From: CAYVAR01 sp964449675
GTDB lineage: Bacteria > Patescibacteriota > Microgenomatia > UBA10105 > UBA927
DNA length: 16,186 nucleotides
Reading direction: 5' to 3'
Assembly: GCA_964449675.1 (NCBI GenBank)
Contig: CAYVAR010000028.1
Span: 1 to 16,186 of the forward strand
Part shown: positions 6,911 through 12,703 of the stretch, one piece after another
Position numbering within the stretch: the stretch's first letter is position 1
How the letters are laid out: every line of letters begins with the position of its first letter
Notes under the pieces: generated by a model
Told to the model about the DNA's origin: nothing
Seen by the model: the letters and a program-made list of their open reading frames with translations, nothing else
The model's database searches: none
Position numbers and translations under genes: made by a program

Positions 6911-8947
6911 ATGAACATATTAGTACCAGATTCCTGGTTACGCGAATTTCTTGTTACAAAAGCCACACCTCTCCAAATACGGGAATACCTCTCGCTGTGC
7001 GGGCCCTCTGTGGAGCGGATGTATAAAGAAGGCGGTGAGATCATCTATGACATTGAGGTTACGAGCAACCGATCGGACTCGATGTCGATTTTAGGCATTG
7101 CACGCGAAGCAGCGGCCACTCTCCCACGATTTGGTATTGCAACGAAATTACTAAACGACCCTTACCAACTAAGTCTCAAGACTCAAGACTTAAGACTTAA
7201 GACGAGTAAAAAACTGAACATTAAAACGGATCCGAAACTTAATCCCCGGTGGACGAGTGTGGTTATCGATAATGTGAAAGTCGGACCTTCACCGAAATGG
7301 CTTCAACAAAAATTGGAACTCACCAGTATACGCTCACTCAATAATATTATTGATATTACTAACTACATCATGCGCGCGTATGGTCAGCCCGTCCACGCAT
7401 TTGACTACGACCAGGTCCTTCCAAAAAATGGGGTTCGCACGATGATCCTACGTGCCTCCAAAAAAGGAGAACGGGTTATTACTCTGGATGGAAAAACACA
7501 CACCCTACCCGGCGATGATATTGTTATAGAAGACGGTTCGGGCCGCCTCATTGACCTCTGCGGCATCATGGGTGCACAAAATTCTTCAGTGAAAAGTTCA
7601 ACGAAAACCATTGTGCTGTTTATGCAAACCTACGAGCCGACGCACATCCGAAAAACCAGCATGTCGCTAGCGCATCGAACCGAAGCAGTAGGCCTATTTG
7701 AAAAAGGATTGGACCCGGAACTTGTCATGCCGTCAATTCTTAAGGGAATTGACCTCATCGGACAAGTGGCTGACGGAAAAGTAGCCAGCAAAATCTACGA
7801 TATCTACCCGAAGCCGTATAAACCATACGTCGTAAACGTTAGTAAAGAAAAATTGACGACATATCTCGGTGTTTCTTTATCAGATAATGATATCGCAAAC
7901 ATCCTCACCCCGCTAGGATTCAAACCAATACTTTCTAAGCTCACTATTTCAGCTCAAATCCCCAGTTTTCGCAGAGATGTCACCATCGACGTAGATATTA
8001 TTGAGGAAGTGTCACGGATCTACGGCTATCACAACATCAAGCCCAAACTTCCTTCTACCGAGCCGCCGGTGACGGAGCGAGACCCCTTGCTATCTTGGGA
8101 AGAGGAATTAAAAGTTCGCCTCCGCGATTGGGGTTACATAGAAGCCTATACGTATTCCATGATCTCAGAGGAGCTCATGGACATCTTCGCGTTGTATAAA
8201 GCGAAAGTCTACAAAATCACCAATCCCTTAAGCCAGGAATGGGTCTACATGCGACCGAGTCTCTGGCCAAGCCTGCTTTCTGCAGTCAAACAAAACATCA
8301 ATATCAAACCGGGTCTCAAACTGTTTGAACTCAGTATGATATATGAGTACCGCGCTGGCGACCTTCCCGACGAAAAGCCGATCCTTCTCGTCGCGTGGAC
8401 CGGCGAGAAGTTCTCCGAAGCCAAAGGCCTCGGCGAAGCGATGGTTGACCTCATGGGTTTGATAGGGTTGAACCCTGTCAAAAAACAGGGTTCAACCCTT
8501 ACAAAATTGCCTCTCGATTGGTACGGGTCGCAACGACTGTCTTTTGGCCAATTCGGCTCCGTCGGCCTCGTTCATCAAAAATTTCTTGACGCGCTACAAA
8601 TCCATACACCGGTCACGATACTAGAATTGGACATTGAGGAGCTCGTCAAACATGCCCGCCCGACGAAGCGGTATGTCCCTATCCCTAAATATCCACCAGC
8701 TCATGAGGATATTGCGCTCGTTGTACCGTCGAAGACACCGATTGGTCTCCTTATGATGGAGCTTAGTAAAATAGATCCACGTATTGCTGGCATCGAACTT
8801 TTAGACCGATATGAAGATACGAGAACACTCCATGTTACCTATCTTTCGCAAGAAAAAAACTTAACCGCACAAGATGTTCGACCAATAAGAGAAAAGATTA
8901 TTCTTCTCGCACAAAAAAAATTCGGCGCGATGCTCAAGACGAGTTAA
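6911..8947 (+). CDS. pheT: phenylalanyl-tRNA synthetase beta subunit, short form
   Basis: Partner of PheS in the alpha2-beta2 enzyme. The 678-aa protein starts with the usual B1 opening (NILVPDSWLREFL) but goes straight to EVTSNRSDSMSILGIARE at about residues 50-68. The roughly 110-residue EMAP/OB-fold tRNA-binding domain inserted there in most bacterial PheT (about 790 aa) is missing. Next come the B3/B4 editing domain (about 118-300, with GQPVHAFDYD and HRTEAVGLFEKG), B5 (about 308-385, ending VDIIEEVSRIYGYHNI), the catalytic-like B6/B7 region and a C-terminal anticodon-binding FDX-ACB domain (about 588-678, KYPPAHEDIALVV). Two repeat elements lie within the gene. The 36-nt spacing from pheS implies co-transcription. 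Confidence 0.97.
   Translation: MNILVPDSWLREFLVTKATPLQIREYLSLCGPSVERMYKEGGEIIYDIEVTSNRSDSMSILGIAREAAATLPRFGIATKLLNDPYQLSLKTQDLRLKTSKKLNIKTDPKLNPRWTSVVIDNVKVGPSPKWLQQKLELTSIRSLNNIIDITNYIMRAYGQPVHAFDYDQVLPKNGVRTMILRASKKGERVITLDGKTHTLPGDDIVIEDGSGRLIDLCGIMGAQNSSVKSSTKTIVLFMQTYEPTHIRKTSMSLAHRTEAVGLFEKGLDPELVMPSILKGIDLIGQVADGKVASKIYDIYPKPYKPYVVNVSKEKLTTYLGVSLSDNDIANILTPLGFKPILSKLTISAQIPSFRRDVTIDVDIIEEVSRIYGYHNIKPKLPSTEPPVTERDPLLSWEEELKVRLRDWGYIEAYTYSMISEELMDIFALYKAKVYKITNPLSQEWVYMRPSLWPSLLSAVKQNINIKPGLKLFELSMIYEYRAGDLPDEKPILLVAWTGEKFSEAKGLGEAMVDLMGLIGLNPVKKQGSTLTKLPLDWYGSQRLSFGQFGSVGLVHQKFLDALQIHTPVTILELDIEELVKHARPTKRYVPIPKYPPAHEDIALVVPSKTPIGLLMMELSKIDPRIAGIELLDRYEDTRTLHVTYLSQEKNLTAQDVRPIREKIILLAQKKFGAMLKTS
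7171..7203. repeat. 7-bp tandem repeat inside pheT
   Basis: AAGTCTC, AAGACTC, AAGACTT and AAGACTT follow one another from 7171 to 7198, and a partial copy AAGAC continues to 7203. They encode the polar stretch LSLKTQDLRLKTS between the N-terminal region and the editing domain. Confidence 0.8.
8464..8499. repeat. 15-bp inverted repeat inside pheT
   Basis: AGGGTTGAACCCTGT (8464-8478) pairs perfectly with 8485-8499 around a 6-nt loop, in the catalytic-like region of PheT (residues about 518-530, LIGLNPVKKQGST). It keeps the frame and may form a strong mRNA hairpin within the CDS. Confidence 0.85.
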
Positions 8948-8957
8948 CACACAAGGT

Positions 8958-9002
8958 ACTACAGAACTACAGAACTACAGAAGGTTCGCTACAGAAGGTT
9001 CG
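8958..9002. repeat. nested tandem repeats after pheT
   Basis: ACTACAGA occurs three times head to tail (8958-8981), overlapping two exact copies of the 14-mer CTACAGAAGGTTCG (8975-8988, 8989-9002). The second copy runs into the left arm of the inverted repeat at 8993-9061. Confidence 0.85.
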
Positions 9003-9061
9003 CATACTTCCATTTCCCTGCGTAAAAACCACTGCGTATTTTGGAAGTATGCGAACCTTCT
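8993..9061. repeat. 19-bp inverted repeat between convergent genes
   Basis: AGAAGGTTCGCATACTTCC (8993-9011) has an exact inverted copy at 9043-9061, with a 31-nt loop that holds a direct repeat CTGCGT. It lies between the ends of pheT (+) and the penicillin-binding protein gene (-), where a bidirectional terminator is expected. It lacks a T-run on either side, so a role as terminator or mRNA-end stabiliser is only possible. Confidence 0.75.
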
Positions 9062-9066
9062 CTTGT

Positions 9067-11646
9067 CTATGGGGTTGGAGTCGGAGTTGGTGTGGGAGTA
9101 GTATACGGCTCGTTAATCCCAACATGTGCTTCGCGCTCATTAGAATTATTTTTGTTGTCGTATGCTTTCACTTTAATAATGTGAGATCCGTTGGCAATGG
9201 GTATCTTTTCTGATATTTTACTCACATCGTTCACCGTTTTGGTGAGGTTGCCATCAATAAATATCTCCATTTTCGTAACGGTATTGATACTACCGGCTTC
9301 CGAGCGCACCTTTACTTCGCTATCATTGACTTGGGAAAAATCTCCGGGTTCCAATATGGTGAGTGCGATAGGCTCATCAGTACCGGAGTACGTTTCGTTC
9401 GGCGGATGGAATTTCGCATCACTCTGGCTTGCCACCCACCCGTCAATACCTTCCTGCCAGCGATTTTTTCCATCTGTTGATACCGGGTCATCTTCGTGAA
9501 TAACTACAAAGGATTTTTCGTCATATTCTAATTTGGCAATCTCGACCGGATTAGCAAGCTTACCACTGTCTTTTTTTGACACTTTCACCTTTTGAAATAT
9601 TGACGCTGGCCCCGTCGGCTCGGTTCCTTTGATAAATAGTTCTTTTCTCGTTGGGTACCCATCAACCGGAAGCCCGCCGCCAAATGCGTCAATCTCCATT
9701 TCAATAATCGTACCTGGGCGCTCAAATGGTTCATCTTTTGTATCTTTTATCGCTTCGCGAATAATCCGATTCCATATAGGTGCTGCTCCGGTGACTCCGG
9801 ATGCTAAAGACGTATGCATGGGAGAGTTATCGTTATTTCCGACCCACGCACCGGCAACGACTCCGGTTGTATATCCGATGGTCCAGTTGTCGCGTTTGTC
9901 ATCGGTCGTACCTGTTTTTACGGCCACATTTCTCCCTGAGATCGCTAAATATGATCTTGGTCCAAAAATCTCCCGCCGCGCGTCGTTATCGGATAAGATA
10001 TGAGAAATGAGGTAGGAAACGTCAGCCGGTAACACTCGTCTGGGACTCGTCGGTTTCCATTCATAAAGTATTTTTCCTTTTGCATCTTCAACTTTTAATA
10101 TACTTATTGGTTCACTTCGAAATCCGCCGGTCGCAAATACTCCAAATGAACTGGTTAAGTCTATTAGTTTCACTTCCCCTCCACCCAATGTCAACGATAA
10201 TCCGATACGGCGTATGTTTTCATCAGTAGGTTCAAGGCTGGTTATCCCCATATCAGAAGCAGTCTTCAGAATATCTTTTACTCCAACGAGTGCACTTACT
10301 TTTACCGCAATGGTATTTATGGAATTGCCGAAAGCATAGCGAAGTTGTATCGGACCGCGGAATTTACTGTCGTAGTTTTTCGGATTATACTCCGGCTTAG
10401 CTATATCGCCAGAGGGATACTTGGTGTCAACGTCCAAAAGAAGCGTTGAGGCTGTATAGCCTTTTTTGAAGGCAGTAGCATAGGTGATTGGTTTTATCGC
10501 ACTTCCCGGTTGACGTAAGCCTTGCGTTGCAACGTTAAACTTTAAGCCTCCACTATCGGTTGCAGCATAATCTTTCGATCCTATCATAGCCAAGATTTCA
10601 CCCGTTTGGGGGCGTATGACGACTGCCGCACCGTTACTGACTTTAAGTGACTTGGCCTTGGTCACTTCTTCGTTTACTATTTTTTGTGCAATCTCCTGAA
10701 GTTTCCAGTCAAGAGTCGTGGTAACTTTCAGTCCTCCAGCCTCGACTAATTTGGATCCGAATTTAGTAATCAGTTGCTCTTTTATGTATGCGACAAAATG
10801 TGGCGCTCGGAGCGACTCGCTACCGCTTGCAAATTTTACAGATTCAATATCTTTTCGAATTTGCGTTTCCTGGATGGGCGAAATATACCCATCTTCTCTC
10901 ATTCTCCGCAGTACCTGTTGACTTCGAGCAATATACGCTTTCGCTTCGCCGGTAAAGGGCGAGTAGATGCTTGGTGACTGCGGAAAGCCTGCAAGTATCA
11001 CGGCTTCAGCACTGGTGAGATCTTTCGTTTTTTTGTTATAGTAATACTGACTCGCGGATTCAATTCCCACTGCCGTTCCTCCGTACGGAGCTTCATTTAA
11101 ATACATTTGTAATATTTCATCCTTCGTGTACTTTCGTTCAATTTGGATAGCTAAAATTGCTTCTTTCATTTTTCGAGGGATGGTCCGTTCGCTTGAAAGA
11201 AGAGCATTTTTCACGAGCTGCTGCGTGAGCGTAGAACCTCCTTGAATATTATGAAAAAGCACAATACTGACAAGTGCACGGAATATACCGGTCGTTGACA
11301 ACCCCTGATGCTTGTAAAAATCTTTGTCTTCTACTGCAATCGTTGCGTCTTTTAACGTTTTTGAAATATCTTCCCAAACAACGGGTATGCGATTTTCGTT
11401 TTCAAATATGTCATAAAGATTTTCGCCGTTTCTGTCTACAATAACCGTAGAAAGTCCTTCGCTCCGTTTTACTTTATCAGGTCTTGGAAGGTCTTTGGCA
11501 TACCATGCAAAAAGAAGTCCAATAAACAAAAACCCAGCAAGAAGGAGAAAAAAGAAAGAAACCGCTAGAGTGGTCATGAGGGAAAGTCTCGATCGGGGAT
11601 TTGTAAAGCGCCGCTTCACCTGCCTTTGCCAGTATGTATCATACAT
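9067..11646 (-). CDS. class A penicillin-binding protein (GT51 plus transpeptidase)
   Basis: Bifunctional peptidoglycan synthase of 859 aa, anchored by one membrane helix (about residues 24-48) with the bulk outside the membrane. The GT51 domain has catalytic E106 in EDKDFYKHQG, then QGGSTLTQQLVKN and RKMKEAILAIQIERKYTKDEI. The transpeptidase domain has the SxxK serine S382 (GSAIK), SxN at S442-I-N444 and KTGT from K577. After about residue 720 comes an Ig-like region (ALTILEPGDFSQV, then MEIFIDGNL) and a short (TP)n tail ending the protein. The protein builds glycan strands and cross-links them. It is transcribed away from the aromatic operon. Class A family membership is secure; orthology to a named PBP is not. 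Confidence 0.95.
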   Translation of the reverse strand: MYDTYWQRQVKRRFTNPRSRLSLMTTLAVSFFFLLLAGFLFIGLLFAWYAKDLPRPDKVKRSEGLSTVIVDRNGENLYDIFENENRIPVVWEDISKTLKDATIAVEDKDFYKHQGLSTTGIFRALVSIVLFHNIQGGSTLTQQLVKNALLSSERTIPRKMKEAILAIQIERKYTKDEILQMYLNEAPYGGTAVGIESASQYYYNKKTKDLTSAEAVILAGFPQSPSIYSPFTGEAKAYIARSQQVLRRMREDGYISPIQETQIRKDIESVKFASGSESLRAPHFVAYIKEQLITKFGSKLVEAGGLKVTTTLDWKLQEIAQKIVNEEVTKAKSLKVSNGAAVVIRPQTGEILAMIGSKDYAATDSGGLKFNVATQGLRQPGSAIKPITYATAFKKGYTASTLLLDVDTKYPSGDIAKPEYNPKNYDSKFRGPIQLRYAFGNSINTIAVKVSALVGVKDILKTASDMGITSLEPTDENIRRIGLSLTLGGGEVKLIDLTSSFGVFATGGFRSEPISILKVEDAKGKILYEWKPTSPRRVLPADVSYLISHILSDNDARREIFGPRSYLAISGRNVAVKTGTTDDKRDNWTIGYTTGVVAGAWVGNNDNSPMHTSLASGVTGAAPIWNRIIREAIKDTKDEPFERPGTIIEMEIDAFGGGLPVDGYPTRKELFIKGTEPTGPASIFQKVKVSKKDSGKLANPVEIAKLEYDEKSFVVIHEDDPVSTDGKNRWQEGIDGWVASQSDAKFHPPNETYSGTDEPIALTILEPGDFSQVNDSEVKVRSEAGSINTVTKMEIFIDGNLTKTVNDVSKISEKIPIANGSHIIKVKAYDNKNNSNEREAHVGINEPYTTPTPTPTPTP

Positions 11647-11654
11647 AGCAACTA

Positions 11655-11684
11655 TTGTACTTTATACTTGAAAGGCTTTCCAAT
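11655..11684 (-). promoter_or_regulatory. possible promoter of the penicillin-binding protein gene
   Basis: On the - strand, TTGGAA (11679-11684) is followed after 18 bp by TACAAT (11655-11660), only 8 nt before the ATG at 11646. If used, the mRNA would be leaderless or nearly so. It overlaps the + strand promoter at 11669-11697, so the two would compete for polymerase. Confidence 0.4.
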
Positions 11685-11697
11685 GCATGGTAAACTT
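11669..11697 (+). promoter_or_regulatory. promoter of the aromatic operon (leader 1)
   Basis: TTGAAA (11669-11674), 17-bp spacer, TAAACT (11692-11697). The leader peptide ATG is only 8 nt after the -10, so transcription should begin at or just before the start codon. The sequence from the -10 to the ATG closely resembles that upstream of the second leader (TAAACTTAC against TAATCTTAC). Confidence 0.65.
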
Positions 11698-11705
11698 ACC
11701 ACTAC

Positions 11706-11783
11706 ATGCATAGACAGCAGGTAAACAATTTTAGCAACTTCACTTCCCGACTCGGGAGGTCGGTTGCTGGTGCGATCATATAA
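11706..11783 (+). CDS. Phe-containing leader peptide 1
   Basis: A 25-codon ORF starting MHRQQVNNFSNF, with Phe at residues 9 (TTT) and 12 (TTC), then T13 S14 R15 L16 G17 R18, ending AGAII. It has exactly the length of leader 2 and the same Phe, Ser, Gly and Arg positions. Where leader 2 has Tyr codons at 8 and 10, this one has Asn (AAT) and Ser, so it should sense Phe alone, which fits a prephenate dehydratase target. It has only two Phe codons, and no ribosome site is visible because the message seems to start at the ATG. Confidence 0.75.
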   Translation: MHRQQVNNFSNFTSRLGRSVAGAII

Positions 11784-11829
11784 GATTGTTATAAATTCCA
11801 GTACAAACCTCCCGACGGGAGGTTTTTTT
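11742..11829 (+). promoter_or_regulatory. attenuator of the prephenate dehydratase gene
   Basis: Strand 1 CTTCCC (11743-11748) and strand 2 GGGAGG (11754-11759) form a hairpin inside the leader ORF. Strand 3 CCTCCC (11808-11813) can pair with strand 2 (antiterminator, helped by CTGG/CCAG at 11767-11770/11798-11801) or with strand 4 GGGAGG (11817-11822, terminator). Stalling at Phe codon 12 would mask strand 1 and favour 2:3. Once 2:3 forms, strand 4 is free and can act as the Shine-Dalgarno for the gene that follows. Confidence 0.8.
11806..11829 (+). terminator. intrinsic terminator (strands 3:4)
   Basis: AACCTCCC (11806-11813), loop GAC, GGGAGGTT (11817-11824), with a T-run at 11823-11829. 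The T-run reaches into the possible TTG start codon of the next gene. Confidence 0.9.
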
Positions 11830-12520
11830 GTGCTATATGAAAGCGGATTTAAATCATCAAAATTCATTATATATTCAAAAAGAAATCCGTCGTTCAGATT
11901 TACCGTTGTCATTGCGGCACGGCACCGTTGGTATTCACGGTCTACGGGGTTCATTTACAGACGAAGCATGGCATCGATATGCTGCCCATCTCAAAGTACC
12001 GAGAAATGCATATACTGTCGTCGAACTCGTGCATGCTCGAAACGTACTCGAAGCTGTTCATTTGGGCAAAGTAGACCTCGGAATTTTTGCCTACGCCAAT
12101 TCCCGTTCGGGTGGATATGTAGCGTCCATTGAGGCCATGGGTCAATTTACATACACACTTCTTGCTCTTTTTACCATGCCTATACATATGTGCATAGTAA
12201 GTCATCCGAAGGTAACAAGTATACACGATATTCAAGTCTTTTTTGGACATCCTGTTGCGATAAGTCAATGTAGAACAACGCTTGCAGCCAGATGGCCGAA
12301 TATTCGTGTCAAAGCGGCAACAGATACAATGGATACGGCATTATCTGCAGAGCTTCTTTCATCTGGCAAGATACCCAAAAATCATGCAATATTTGCCTCA
12401 AAACATGCGGCTACGATATATGGTTTAAACGTACTTTACGAGGGAGTACACGATGATCCCCTTAATGCCACATCTTTTGCTGTCATTACACGAATGTTCA
12501 AAAATTATCACACAAAGTAG
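11828..12520 (+). CDS. pheA: prephenate dehydratase-like protein, no ACT domain
   Basis: Catalytic-domain-only protein of 230 aa. It shows the two-lobed prephenate dehydratase pattern: TVGIHGLRGSFTDEAWHRYA (family GPxGTFSEEA), VHARNVLEAVHLGKVDLGIF, ANSRSGGY (family ENSxxGxV), then HPVAISQCRTTL and a terminal NATSF where the family has N-x-TRF. The catalytic Thr (T215) is kept but the following Arg is Ser. The reaction would be prephenate to phenylpyruvate, the committed step to Phe. There is no C-terminal ACT domain, so Phe feedback inhibition is unlikely and control may rest on the attenuator. Start: TTG 11828 lies 5 nt from GGGAGG; ATG 11837 lies 14 nt from it and is the alternative. Divergent, so the activity is probable rather than certain. 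Confidence 0.78.
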   Translation: MCYMKADLNHQNSLYIQKEIRRSDLPLSLRHGTVGIHGLRGSFTDEAWHRYAAHLKVPRNAYTVVELVHARNVLEAVHLGKVDLGIFAYANSRSGGYVASIEAMGQFTYTLLALFTMPIHMCIVSHPKVTSIHDIQVFFGHPVAISQCRTTLAARWPNIRVKAATDTMDTALSAELLSSGKIPKNHAIFASKHAATIYGLNVLYEGVHDDPLNATSFAVITRMFKNYHTK

Positions 12521-12539
12521 AGTATTTGAGGCAATGCGT

Positions 12540-12568
12540 TTGCATAAAATAATCGTTTATGTTAATCT
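12540..12568 (+). promoter_or_regulatory. weak internal promoter before leader 2
   Basis: TTGCAT (12540-12545), 17-bp spacer, TAATCT (12563-12568), 10 nt before the leader ATG. Both boxes are poor, but the -10 region resembles that of leader 1, with the same CTTAC just after it, which suggests a duplicated promoter-leader unit. Confidence 0.4.
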
Positions 12569-12578
12569 TACAGATACC

Positions 12579-12656
12579 ATGAACAGCAAGCAAGCGTTCT
12601 ATTTTTACCATTTCGCTTCCCAAACCGGGAGGATGCTTGCTGGTTTAGTCGTCTAA
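12579..12656 (+). CDS. Phe/Tyr-rich leader peptide 2
   Basis: A 25-codon ORF starting MNSKQA, with residues 7-14 FYFYHFAS (TTC TAT TTT TAC CAT TTC) and ending AGLVV. Its sensing codons are three Phe and two Tyr, matching a DAHP synthase that feeds both amino acids. Strand 1 of the attenuator begins directly after Phe 12. The ORF has the same length as leader 1 and aligns with it without gaps. Confidence 0.82.
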   Translation: MNSKQAFYFYHFASQTGRMLAGLVV

Positions 12657-12703
12657 TTTTTTAAATAACCACAACCATAACCTCCCGACCGGGAGGTTTT
12701 TTT
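12616..12703 (+). promoter_or_regulatory. attenuator of the DAHP synthase gene
   Basis: Strand 1 CTTCCC (12616-12621), strand 2 GGGAGG (12627-12632), strand 3 CCTCCC (12681-12686), strand 4 GGGAGG (12691-12696). 1:2, 2:3 and 3:4 are all possible, with 2:3 lengthened by TGGTT (12641-12645) against one of two nearby AACCA copies. The order and spacing are those of leader 1. Strand 4 lies 7 nt before the GTG start, so the terminator arm is also the likely Shine-Dalgarno. Confidence 0.83.
12679..12703 (+). terminator. intrinsic terminator (strands 3:4)
   Basis: AACCTCCC (12679-12686), loop GACC, GGGAGGTT (12691-12698), with seven T at 12697-12703 that end directly at the GTG start codon. Confidence 0.9.

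Noticed and set aside
9191..9499. + strand ORFs over the penicillin-binding protein gene
   Set aside because: They mirror the conserved - strand coding sequence and show no motifs of their own.
11764..12132. 122-aa ORF in another frame over the start of the dehydratase gene
   Set aside because: It starts inside the attenuator, and the dehydratase homology lies wholly in the 11828 frame.
12453..12656. Longer 67-codon ORF that includes leader peptide 2
   Set aside because: The extension overlaps the end of the dehydratase gene, has no conserved features, and the promoter and paralogous leader support the 25-codon form.
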